Shown: positions 4,872 through 12,036 of the stretch, one piece after another
Layout of the letters: each line of letters opens with the position of its first letter
Numbering within the stretch: position 1 is the first letter of the stretch
Origin: an uncultured Eubacteriales bacterium
GTDB taxonomy: Bacteria; Bacillota; Clostridia; Christensenellales; Borkfalkiaceae
Assembly: GCA_902767455.1 (NCBI GenBank)
Contig: CACXHH010000088.1
Coordinates: 1-12,036, forward strand
Reading direction: 5' to 3'
Length of the DNA stretch: 12,036 nt
Translations under genes and position numbers: made by a program
The notes under the pieces: generated by a model
The model's database searches: none
Told to the model about the DNA's origin: nothing
Seen by the model: only the letters and a program-made list of their open reading frames with translations

Positions 4872-6380
4872 ATGACGGAAACCACTCAAAAACACCTTAA
4901 AAAACTTTACAAAACGCTGAAACTGCTCAAAAAGTACGAGCACGCCGTAGCGCTTATGAATTTCGACTTTGAAACCGCCGCTCCGCCTTGCGCCCGCGAC
5001 GACGAGAACGACACCATAAATTTCTTTGCCAACGAGAGTTTCAGAATATCTAATTCCAAGGCGACGAAAGAAACGATAGTCTATCTTTACGAGCATAAAG
5101 ACGAGCTTGAAGAGCTTGATAAGGCGCTTATAGACGGACTTTACGACGAGTATTTAAAGACGAAGAACGTCACGCCGTCGGTACAGCTCAAATGGCTCAA
5201 AGTATACGGCAGAGCGTACACCGACTGGCTCGCCGCAAAGAAGGCGGGAAAGTTCAGATACTTCAAAAAATCGCTTGCAGCCGTCGTCGCCGCGGCGAGA
5301 GAAGAAATAAATTTGCGTGAGAACGCTCTGCCCGATTTTTACGACAACCTTTTGAACGACTGCGAAAAGGGAATGCTTAAAGCCGAGCTCGACGGGTTTT
5401 TCGGCGAGCTCAAAGTCGGCTTGATAGACCTTATAGCCAAGATCAAGTCGTCGAAACAAGTTATCAGGCGCGATTTTCTTTCGCGCAAGGTGCCCGTGTA
5501 TAAGCAGGCGGAGTTTTCCGACTACGTTTTAAAGCTCAACGGCTACGACTTCGACAAAGGGTATCTCACCACCACCGAACACCCGTTCACGATGGATATT
5601 TCGAGATACGACGCGCGCGTTACCACGCATTATTACGAAGATATGTTCCTGTCGAATATATATTCGGTCGTGCACGAAGGCGGGCACGCGATATTCATGC
5701 AGAACGAGCGCGCGGAAGATTACGAACACTTCATAAACGACCGTATCACCAACGGCATGCACGAATCGGTTTCGCGTTTTTACGAAAACGTAATCGGCAG
5801 GAGCGAAGAGTATATCGGGCTTATCTATCCGCAGCTCAAACGCGTGTTCAGCGAAGAGCTTAAAGACGTGAGCGAGCGCGAGCTGTACGAAGCGGTAAAT
5901 ATCGTCGAGCCGTCGCTTATCCGCACGGAAGCCGACGAAGTGACTTACGGGCTTCATATCGTCATACGCTACGAAATGGAAAAGGCGCTGTGCTCGGGCA
6001 AACTCAAAGTCGAAGACGTACCCGCCGAGTGGAACAGGCTTTATAAAGAATATCTCGGCGTAACTCCGAAAACGGACGCTGAAGGCGTGTTGCAGGACGT
6101 TCACTGGACGAGCGGCTTCGGCTACTTCCCGAGCTACGCGCTCGGCAACGCGTATAACGCGATGTATCTCAAAAAGATATCCGAAGATATGGACTTCAAA
6201 GGCGCTATACGCCGCGGCGACTTCGCGGCGATAAACGAGTGGATGAAGGAGCGCGTTTTCAAAAAAGCCAACGTTTTAACGCCGAAGGAGTGGCTTAAAG
6301 ATATCACGGGCGAAAGCCTTTCCGCAAAGCCTTTTATAGACTATCTTACCGAAAAATATTCAAAGATATACTGTTTTTGA
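4872..6380 (+). CDS. M32-family metallocarboxypeptidase (carboxypeptidase Taq type)
   Basis: The 502-aa length matches M32 enzymes, which are cytoplasmic zinc carboxypeptidases that remove C-terminal residues from peptides. The zinc motif HEGGH is at 268-272, with the third ligand Glu298 in MHESVSRFYEN (296-306). Other family blocks are HPFT (237-240), ADEVTYGLHIVIRYEMEKAL (354-373) and DVHWTSGFGYFPSYALGN (409-426). All expected zinc and catalytic residues are present and there is no signal peptide. The ribosome binding site is weak (GGTGA, only 4 nt before the ATG), but homology begins right after this start, so I keep it. The class II UvrA gene follows after 50 nt on the same strand with no terminator between, so the two are probably co-transcribed. 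The pairing has no obvious functional logic. A role in peptide turnover is inferred from the family. Confidence 0.93.
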   Translation: MTETTQKHLKKLYKTLKLLKKYEHAVALMNFDFETAAPPCARDDENDTINFFANESFRISNSKATKETIVYLYEHKDELEELDKALIDGLYDEYLKTKNVTPSVQLKWLKVYGRAYTDWLAAKKAGKFRYFKKSLAAVVAAAREEINLRENALPDFYDNLLNDCEKGMLKAELDGFFGELKVGLIDLIAKIKSSKQVIRRDFLSRKVPVYKQAEFSDYVLKLNGYDFDKGYLTTTEHPFTMDISRYDARVTTHYYEDMFLSNIYSVVHEGGHAIFMQNERAEDYEHFINDRITNGMHESVSRFYENVIGRSEEYIGLIYPQLKRVFSEELKDVSERELYEAVNIVEPSLIRTEADEVTYGLHIVIRYEMEKALCSGKLKVEDVPAEWNRLYKEYLGVTPKTDAEGVLQDVHWTSGFGYFPSYALGNAYNAMYLKKISEDMDFKGAIRRGDFAAINEWMKERVFKKANVLTPKEWLKDITGESLSAKPFIDYLTEKYSKIYCF

Positions 6381-6393
6381 TAAATTTATCGCG

Positions 6394-6416
6394 TTTACCG
6401 CGCAAAACGCGGTAAA
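6394..6416 (+). promoter_or_regulatory. Stem-loop directly before the uvrA-like ribosome binding site
   Basis: Perfect 9-bp arms TTTACCGCG and CGCGGTAAA enclose the loop CAAAA. The stem ends immediately before the AAGGAG at 6417-6422 and has no T run after it. It is therefore more likely to affect mRNA stability or translation than to terminate. Confidence 0.5.
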
Positions 6417-6430
6417 AAGGAGAAAATCAT

Positions 6431-8908
6431 TTGAAAGACCATATAGAAATACGCGGCGCGCGCGTGCATAATCTGAAAAACGTAAACGTGGACGTGCCGC
6501 TCAATAAAATAGTCGCCGTGGCGGGGGTGTCGGGATCGGGCAAATCGTCGCTCGCGCTCGGAGTGCTTTACGCCGAAGGTTCGAGAAGGTATCTCGAATC
6601 TTTATCGACGTACACCCGCCGCCGTATGACGCAAGCGACCAAAGCCGACGTCGACGAAGTTTTATACGTTCCCGCGGCGCTCGCGCTTCATCAGCGCCCG
6701 TCCGTTCCGGGGATAAGAAGCACCTTCGGCACGGCGACAGAGCTATTGAACAGCCTGCGGCTTATGTTTTCGCGTTTGGCTTCGCACAGGTGCCCTAACG
6801 GCCACTACGTGGAGCCGACACTCAACGTCGCTGCCGAAAGACCGCTCGTCTGCCCCGTCTGCGGCGAAAAGTTTTACGCCCCCGGCGCCGAAGAACTTGC
6901 GTTCAACTCTCAGGGCGCTTGCGCAACGTGCGGCGGTACGGGCACGGTACGTTCGGTCGACCGCGATTCGCTCGTTCCCGACGAGAGCCTTACCATCGAC
7001 CAAGGCGCGGTGGCGCCGTGGAACAGCCTTATGTGGTCGCTCATGACCGACGTATGCAGAGCCATGGGCGTCAGAACCGACGTTCCCTTTTGCGAGCTTA
7101 CCGAAAGGGAAAAGGATATAGTCTATAACGGCCCTGCCGAAAAGAAACATATTCTGTACCACTCCAAGACGACCAATCAGGCGGGAGAGCTAGATTTCAC
7201 TTACTACAACGCGACTTACACGGTCGAGAACGCGCTAAGCAAAGTCAAGGACGAAAAGGGCATGAAGCGCGTGGAAAAGTTTTTGAAGGAGGACGTCTGC
7301 CCCGACTGTCACGGCACGCGGCTTTCCGAGCGCGCAAGGGCTCCGAAGCTTCTCGGAAAATCTCTCGACGAAGTATGCAAAATGTCGCTTAACGAAGTTA
7401 TAGGCTGGGTTACGACCGTTCCGAGCGGCGTTCCCGCGGAAATGAAGCCTATGGCGGAAAGCATAGTCGCGTCGTTTATGACGGCGGCGAGAAGGCTCGA
7501 AGAGTTAGGTCTTAGCTATATCACGCTCGACAGAAGCTCGTCGACGCTTTCAACGGGCGAACGCCAGCGCATGCAGCTTGCCCGCGCGGTACGAAACCGC
7601 ACTACGGGCGTTATGTACGTGCTCGACGAGCCGTCGATAGGGCTTCACCCCGCAAATATCGCGGGGCTTAACGGCGTTATAAACGATCTCGTTGCCGACG
7701 GAAATTCCGTCTTGCTCGTCGACCACGACGCGCAGATATTAAAGACCGCCGATTACTTTATCGAAATGGGAAAATACGCGGGCGCGGAAGGCGGCACCGT
7801 CATTGCCAAGGGCACTCTCGAAGAGATAAAAAGTAACGATAACTCGCTTATAGCCCCGTTTCTCGGCGATAAACCTATCCCGAGAACAAGAAGAAAGATA
7901 GCTCCCGAAGATATATTCGCGTTTGGCAGTATAACTATGAAGACGGGGCGTATACATACCGTCAAAGAACTCGAAGTACGTATCCCGAAAGGTCGGCTGA
8001 CCGTCGTTACGGGAGTTTCGGGCTCGGGTAAGACGACTATGGTGCTCGAAAGCCTCGTTCCCGCGCTCGAAGCGCTCGCTATCGGCGGAAAGCTCCCCGA
8101 TCACGTCAGAGAGATATCGGGCGGCGGGACCGACAAGGTCAAGCTCATCGACGCCACGCCCATAGGGATCAACGTCCGCTCGACGGTAGCTACGTACGCG
8201 GGCGTGCACGACGAATTAAGAAAAATATACGCGCGCTGTCCTTCGGCAAGGGAAAAAGGATATAACGCGAGCGACTTTTCGTATAATACGGGCAAGCTTC
8301 GCTGCCCCACTTGCGACGGAACGGGCGAGATAAGCCTTGACGTTCAGTTTTTGCCCGACGTGGATATTCCGTGCCCCGATTGCCGCGGTTCGAGATATTC
8401 GCGAGAAGCGGACGAAGTGTCGCTCGTAAATAAAAAAGGTGAAAGCGCAACGCTTCCCGAGCTTATGAACGCCGATATAAAAACGGCGCTTAAATTCTGC
8501 TCGGCGATGCCTGCGGTAAAAGGCAAGCTCGAAGTGCTTGACAGCCTTGGGCTCGGGTACCTTACGCTCGGCGAAGAAACCCCGGGGCTTTCGGGCGGCG
8601 AAGCGCAAAGGCTCAAACTCGCAAGCGAAATGGGTAAGCTTCAGAATACTTCCGTTTTCGTGTTCGACGAGCCGACGATAGGGCTTCATCCGCTCGACGT
8701 GCAGACGCTTCTTAAAGTTTTCGCTTCGTTGACCGACAACGGCGCGACCGTTATCGTCATCGAACACGACCTTGACGTGATCCGTAACGCCGACTACGTT
8801 ATCGATATGGGCCCGGGCGGCGGTGTAGAAGGCGGAAGGATAGTTGCCGTCGGAACGCCCGAAGAGATAGCGAACTGCTCCGATAGCGTGACGGGAAAGT
8901 ACGTTTAA
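6431..8908 (+). CDS. Class II UvrA-like ABC ATPase (UvrA2 type)
   Basis: The 825-aa product has two UvrA-type ATPase halves. The first has Walker A GVSGSGKSS (32-40), zinc finger Cys141/144/164/167 (C-x2-C-x19-C-x2-C), signature LSTGERQR (373-380) and Walker B YVLDEPS (396-402). The second has Walker A GVSGSGKTT (528-536), zinc finger Cys625/628/648/651, signature LSGGEAQR and Walker B FVFDEPT. Only about 20 residues separate the RLMFSRL block (110-116) from the first finger, so the UvrB-binding domain of true UvrA (about 110 aa) is missing. Its short length agrees. Such proteins bind DNA and are linked to drug or DNA-damage tolerance in some bacteria, but they cannot load UvrB in the normal way. 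The first signature has Thr in place of the usual Gly. The start codon is TTG, supported by AAGGAG 8 nt upstream and by homology from residue 3. Confidence 0.93.
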   Translation: MKDHIEIRGARVHNLKNVNVDVPLNKIVAVAGVSGSGKSSLALGVLYAEGSRRYLESLSTYTRRRMTQATKADVDEVLYVPAALALHQRPSVPGIRSTFGTATELLNSLRLMFSRLASHRCPNGHYVEPTLNVAAERPLVCPVCGEKFYAPGAEELAFNSQGACATCGGTGTVRSVDRDSLVPDESLTIDQGAVAPWNSLMWSLMTDVCRAMGVRTDVPFCELTEREKDIVYNGPAEKKHILYHSKTTNQAGELDFTYYNATYTVENALSKVKDEKGMKRVEKFLKEDVCPDCHGTRLSERARAPKLLGKSLDEVCKMSLNEVIGWVTTVPSGVPAEMKPMAESIVASFMTAARRLEELGLSYITLDRSSSTLSTGERQRMQLARAVRNRTTGVMYVLDEPSIGLHPANIAGLNGVINDLVADGNSVLLVDHDAQILKTADYFIEMGKYAGAEGGTVIAKGTLEEIKSNDNSLIAPFLGDKPIPRTRRKIAPEDIFAFGSITMKTGRIHTVKELEVRIPKGRLTVVTGVSGSGKTTMVLESLVPALEALAIGGKLPDHVREISGGGTDKVKLIDATPIGINVRSTVATYAGVHDELRKIYARCPSAREKGYNASDFSYNTGKLRCPTCDGTGEISLDVQFLPDVDIPCPDCRGSRYSREADEVSLVNKKGESATLPELMNADIKTALKFCSAMPAVKGKLEVLDSLGLGYLTLGEETPGLSGGEAQRLKLASEMGKLQNTSVFVFDEPTIGLHPLDVQTLLKVFASLTDNGATVIVIEHDLDVIRNADYVIDMGPGGGVEGGRIVAVGTPEEIANCSDSVTGKYV

Positions 8909-9093
8909 CTTCCAAATTCCGCGCTTGGCGGACAAAACTCCGAAAAGCGTATTTTTGAGCGTGATATAAATACATTTGTATTTTTATCGTACACAATCAA
9001 GCAAAGAAAATTGTTTTTTGCATAAAATACAGTTGTAAACGCTGGAAAAACAAAAAAATGCCGAAAAATTTTTTAAAAAGCGCTGAAAATCGT
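8909..9093. other. AT-rich intergenic stretch after the UvrA-like gene
   Basis: I see no gene here. An imperfect palindrome at 8963-8988 (GATA-T-AAATACA, loop TT, TGTATTT-T-TATC, one mismatch) and a weaker 8-bp stem at 9001-9021 could contribute to transcript ending or act as protein sites. A small TCCGC/GCGGA stem just after the stop codon has no T run. No convincing intrinsic terminator is visible. Confidence 0.4.
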
Positions 9094-9121
9094 TTGACAA
9101 AACGGCTTTTTAGTGTATAAT
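9094..9121 (+). promoter_or_regulatory. Strong sigma-A-type promoter of the ABC binding-protein gene
   Basis: Consensus TTGACA (9094-9099) and consensus TATAAT (9116-9121) are separated by 16 nt. The start would be near 9128, about 270 nt before the start codon. Two perfect boxes fit the high expression expected of a transporter binding protein. Confidence 0.85.
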
Positions 9122-9152
9122 AGACGTAAGTTTTTTCGTTTCGGGCGTAAAA

Positions 9153-9360
9153 TAAAAGCTTAATATCAAGAGCTTTTACCGCGAATTACGGAAAAACGTC
9201 GATAACGCGTTTTACTGCCGTACGGCAGTTTTCGGTTTGAACAAGTCAAACCGAAAACAAAGCGTCAACTTTTAAAAAAGTCGGCGTTCTACGGTAAAAC
9301 CGTTGATAAAGTAAATTCAAACTTTCCCTTTCGCGCGTTGAAGAGCGCGGCGGAGAAAGT
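9153..9360 (+). promoter_or_regulatory. Long structured 5' leader of the binding-protein gene
   Basis: Six inverted repeats occur in series: TAAAAGCT/AGCTTTTA (9153-9178), the perfect palindrome ACTGCCGTACGGCAGT (9214-9229), a 13-bp perfect stem with 5-nt loop (9228-9258), an imperfect 13-bp stem around ACTTTT/AAAAGT (9261-9288), ACGGT/ACCGT (9291-9303) and a nested stem ACTTTC..CGCGC/GCGCG..GAAAGT (9321-9360). The second and third share bases 9228-9229. The ribosome binding site at 9386-9390 is outside these stems. I do not recognise a known riboswitch. The series could be a regulatory RNA, a stability element or protein sites. Confidence 0.55.
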
Positions 9361-9397
9361 CGGAAAAAAGAAAGAAATCTTTTATGGAGGTCATCTC

Positions 9398-11869
9398 ATG
9401 AAAAAATCGGCAAGATTATTGGCTTTGATGCTGGGCGCTATGCTTACTTTCTCCATGGCAGCATGCGGAAACGGCGGCGATGAAGGCAAGCAAGAAGCCA
9501 AGACGTACACGTACAACACCTATACGACGGTTTCTCCGTCGAACTGGAACGTACTCACTTATCAGGACAATAACGATACTCAGATAATGGACTACATTTC
9601 GAGTAACCTGTTCTCCTTCAACTTCAAATTCGACGACGACGGCGAGATCGTTCCCGGTCAGTTCGAAGTCGAATACGTAATGGTCGATAAGCTCGAAGAC
9701 GTTACCGCCGCTTACGCGGGCGAATACGGTATCGAAGAAGGCGAATCCGCAAAAGCGTATAAGTTCACCTTCCGTAAAGACCTTAAGTGGGACGACGGCA
9801 CCGCCATCACCGCGGAAGACTTCGTTTATTCCATGCAGGAACAGCTCAACCCGTTATTCCTTAACTACCGCGCGGACTCCTATTATTTAGGTTCCACGAT
9901 CATCTCGGGCGCTAAGAACTACGCTTTGCAAGGTCAGAAGAGCTGGTATGCAGCGGACACTCCTTACGCGCATTATTCGACCGATTTGGACGAAAAAATT
10001 ATTTTCTCCATCGACGTCAATAAAAACACCGCCGCAAGTTCCTTCAGGGGTTTAATGGGCTTCCCCGATTCTTACGACGCGGCGAAAACGGCTGCATTTC
10101 TTGCGAACAACTACCTTGAAGACGTAACCGCTGAAGAAATTCTCGCTCTCGAAGGCAAAACGTTTGCCGAAATAAAGGAAGACGAAGAAATGTCGGCTAC
10201 CTGGGCGGCTATCATCGGCTGGTGGCAGACCGCACCCGACGAAGAACTCGACTTCTTCATCACCGAGTACGAATGGCCCGAATATTCCTGGGATAACGTA
10301 GGTTATTTCACGGGCGCCAACAAGTACGAACTCGTTATGATCCTTGATAAAGCTTTACCCATCTTCAACGAAGACGGTACGCTCTCTTACAGAGCCGCTT
10401 ACAACATGCAGTCTCTTCCCCTTGTAAAGAAAGACCTTTACGAAGACTGCAAAATAGCTCCTAAGACGGAAGGCGCTCTCTGGACTACCAACTACTGCAG
10501 CAACAAGGTTACGACCGCAAGCTACGGTCCTTACAAACTCGCCAACTATCAGGCAGGCAAGAGCTACACTCTTGAGAAAAACGACAAATGGTTCGGCTAC
10601 AGAATGGCTCAGTACAAAGGTCAGTATGAAACGGACAGAATAGTCTGCGAAACCATCGCCGACTACGATACCGCGTTCATGAAATTCCTTTCGGGCGAAC
10701 TTTCCGAAATATCCATCGACGCCAGCAAAGCCGCTTCATATAAGAACAGCAGTCGCGCGATGTTCACCCCCGACGACTACGTAGGTTCCTTACAGCTCCA
10801 GTCTTCCAAAGAATCGTTGCAAGAACGTGAAACGGAAGGCAAGAACAAAACGATGCTCACCTACACCGACTTCAGAAAGGCGCTCTCTCTTGCCATCAAC
10901 AGAGCCGACTACAACCAGAAGTGCACCACCGCTTCCTTGACCGGTCTCGGTCTTTACAACACCATGCACTATTACGACGTTGCTAACGGCGGCGTTTACA
11001 GAGAGACCGATCAGGCTAAGAAAGTTCTCTGCAACGTTTACGGCGTAGATCCCGACAACTTCGATTCGTTGGACGATGCAGTCGATTCCATCACCGGTTA
11101 CGACCTTACTCAGGCTCGTCAGCTCGTAACGAAAGCTTACAACGAAGCTCTCGAAGCGGGCGACATCAGCGCTACCGACACCGTCTCTCTCGTTTACGGC
11201 ACGGCGGCTTCCACCATCGCCACGAGACGTTACCATCAGTATCTGAGCGACGCCTGGACCGAACTTATGAAAGGCACTCCGCTCGAAGGCAGATTCGAAC
11301 TTACTTTCGACGCTTCTTACGGCGACGACTGGTCAAAGAGCTTCAGAGCAGGCGCTTACGATGTATGTCAGGGCGGCTGGACTGGCGCTGCATGGGATCC
11401 GGGTTACTTCCTGCTTGCTTACCTTGGCAAAGACTATATGTATTCCGCAGCTTGGGAAACGGATAAGGAAACCATGACCTTCACGATGCGCGGCGTTAAC
11501 GAAGAAGGCGAAGTCACCAACGACGGCGCAGATACCTTCACCGCCACCATGACGCTTATGGATTGGTACAACGCTCTTAACGCTACCGCAGACTCTCCCT
11601 ATCAGTGGGGCGGCGGCATGCTCGACGAAGAGTTCAGAATAGACCTTATCGCGGCTCTTGAAGAAGAAGTTCTCACTCACTACTATTCGGTTCCTTTGAC
11701 GAACAGCTTCTCGGCGTCGCTTATGGCTTACCAGTGCGATTACGTAACCCCCGAATACAATACCTTCATGGGTTACGGCGGCATCCGTTATCTTACCTAT
11801 AATTATTCCGACGCTGAATGGGCTAAATACCTTGCTGACAACGGCGGCACGATCGATTACACCAAATAA
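9398..11869 (+). CDS. ABC transporter substrate-binding lipoprotein, oligopeptide (SBP_bac_5/OppA) type
   Basis: The product is 823 aa, starting at MKKSARLLAL with a lipoprotein signal ending in MAAC (Cys23), so it should be tethered outside the membrane. The SBP_bac_5 hallmark is FTFRKDLKWDDGTAITAEDF (123-142), and SYGPYKL (375-381) and DFRKALSLAINR (491-502) are further family blocks. It should capture peptides or similar ligands for an ABC importer whose permease genes probably lie beyond the right edge. I chose the ATG at 9398 because GGAGG lies 7 nt upstream and the signal peptide begins there. An in-frame TTG at 9338 would add 20 residues ahead of the signal and lies within a leader stem. 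The protein is much longer than usual OppA (about 540-600 aa). Extra material is seen at about 222-305 (acidic, Trp-rich) and 690-735. The codons look more uniform than those of the neighbours, consistent with high expression. The ligand is unknown. Confidence 0.92.
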   Translation: MKKSARLLALMLGAMLTFSMAACGNGGDEGKQEAKTYTYNTYTTVSPSNWNVLTYQDNNDTQIMDYISSNLFSFNFKFDDDGEIVPGQFEVEYVMVDKLEDVTAAYAGEYGIEEGESAKAYKFTFRKDLKWDDGTAITAEDFVYSMQEQLNPLFLNYRADSYYLGSTIISGAKNYALQGQKSWYAADTPYAHYSTDLDEKIIFSIDVNKNTAASSFRGLMGFPDSYDAAKTAAFLANNYLEDVTAEEILALEGKTFAEIKEDEEMSATWAAIIGWWQTAPDEELDFFITEYEWPEYSWDNVGYFTGANKYELVMILDKALPIFNEDGTLSYRAAYNMQSLPLVKKDLYEDCKIAPKTEGALWTTNYCSNKVTTASYGPYKLANYQAGKSYTLEKNDKWFGYRMAQYKGQYETDRIVCETIADYDTAFMKFLSGELSEISIDASKAASYKNSSRAMFTPDDYVGSLQLQSSKESLQERETEGKNKTMLTYTDFRKALSLAINRADYNQKCTTASLTGLGLYNTMHYYDVANGGVYRETDQAKKVLCNVYGVDPDNFDSLDDAVDSITGYDLTQARQLVTKAYNEALEAGDISATDTVSLVYGTAASTIATRRYHQYLSDAWTELMKGTPLEGRFELTFDASYGDDWSKSFRAGAYDVCQGGWTGAAWDPGYFLLAYLGKDYMYSAAWETDKETMTFTMRGVNEEGEVTNDGADTFTATMTLMDWYNALNATADSPYQWGGGMLDEEFRIDLIAALEEEVLTHYYSVPLTNSFSASLMAYQCDYVTPEYNTFMGYGGIRYLTYNYSDAEWAKYLADNGGTIDYTK

Positions 11870-11894
11870 TCGATAACTTCTTTAGTCATAATTT

Positions 11895-11961
11895 CATAGA
11901 CAGACGGAATTTTGCGTGTAGTGGAGCCGATTTTCGCTTCACTACACGTTGCTGTCTTATG
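11895..11961 (+). other. Large stem-loop after the binding-protein gene
   Basis: Inner arms (11915-11927 and 11936-11948) pair over 13 positions with one G-U pair. Outer arms CATAGACAG (11895-11903) and CTGTCTTATG (11952-11961) extend the stem across an internal loop with one bulge. No T run follows. It resembles the stem-loops that often separate binding-protein and permease genes, protecting the upstream mRNA or partly ending transcription. Confidence 0.55.
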
Positions 11962-11973
11962 AAAAAATCAACG

Positions 11974-11997
11974 ACTTTTTCGCGACAGTGAAAAAGT
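11974..11997 (+). other. Second stem-loop, ACTTTTTC/GAAAAAGT
   Basis: Perfect 8-bp arms (11974-11981 and 11990-11997) surround the loop GCGACAGT, 12 nt after the larger hairpin. No strong T run follows. The last 39 nt of the window are AT-rich with no gene start that I can support. Confidence 0.4.
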
Positions 11998-12036
11998 GTT
12001 AATCAAATTAAAATAATTACTTTCGAGAAACGCAAG

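Noticed and set aside
8216..8935. Long antisense open frame of 239 codons opposite the UvrA-like gene
   Set aside because: The sense strand carries clear UvrA motifs throughout. The antisense product shows no recognisable domain and reflects codon bias.
9338..9397. Upstream TTG start extending the binding protein by 20 residues
   Set aside because: It would place a charged stretch before the lipoprotein signal and lies within a leader stem. The ATG at 9398 has a good ribosome binding site.
9128..9397. Match of the long leader to T-box or other known riboswitches
   Set aside because: I could not find the T-box TGGNACC-type sequence or another conserved core by eye, so no class is assigned.

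Overview
The window looks like chromosomal DNA of a low-to-mid-GC Gram-positive anaerobe, probably a gut member of the Clostridia. I infer this from the strong AGGAGG-type ribosome binding sites, the sigma-A-like promoters, the CymR/IscR-type Rrf2 regulator next to cysK, the class II UvrA and the clostridial-style lipoprotein signals. A Christensenellales-like lineage would fit, but that is only an impression of style. I see no phage, transposase, CRISPR array, tRNA or rRNA. Six complete genes and one partial gene fill most of the window.

Layout. (1) Minus strand, 1-2180: a two-gene operon of a cytoplasmic sialidase-like beta-propeller fused to an AraC DNA-binding domain, coupled by an ATGA overlap to an Ig-like lipoprotein that runs off the left edge. 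(2) Plus strand, 2304-3870: cysK (cysteine synthase) and an Rrf2 regulator behind a sigma-A promoter carrying three ATAGG/CCTAT half-sites, closed by a bidirectional terminator. A 26-nt element occurs twice, once on each side of the regulator gene. (3) Minus strand, 3943-4610: a small protein with two zinc ribbons and a long acidic tail, with a clear promoter and a foldable leader of about 100 nt. (4) Plus strand, 4768-8908: an M32 carboxypeptidase and a class II UvrA-like ATPase that starts at TTG. (5) Plus strand, 9094-12036: a strong promoter, a leader of about 270 nt with several inverted repeats, a large oligopeptide-type ABC binding lipoprotein (823 aa), then two stem-loops before the right edge.

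How the genes relate. The cysK-rrf2 pair looks like a self-regulated cysteine or iron-sulphur responsive unit. The propeller-AraC protein is a candidate one-component regulator whose sensor resembles a glycan enzyme, and the surface lipoprotein is its likely partner or target. The binding lipoprotein is probably the first gene of a peptide-uptake operon that continues past the window. The least ordinary parts are the propeller-AraC fusion, the structured leaders at 4486-4560 and 9153-9360, and the duplicated element around rrf2. I found nothing that clearly amounts to a new multi-gene system.
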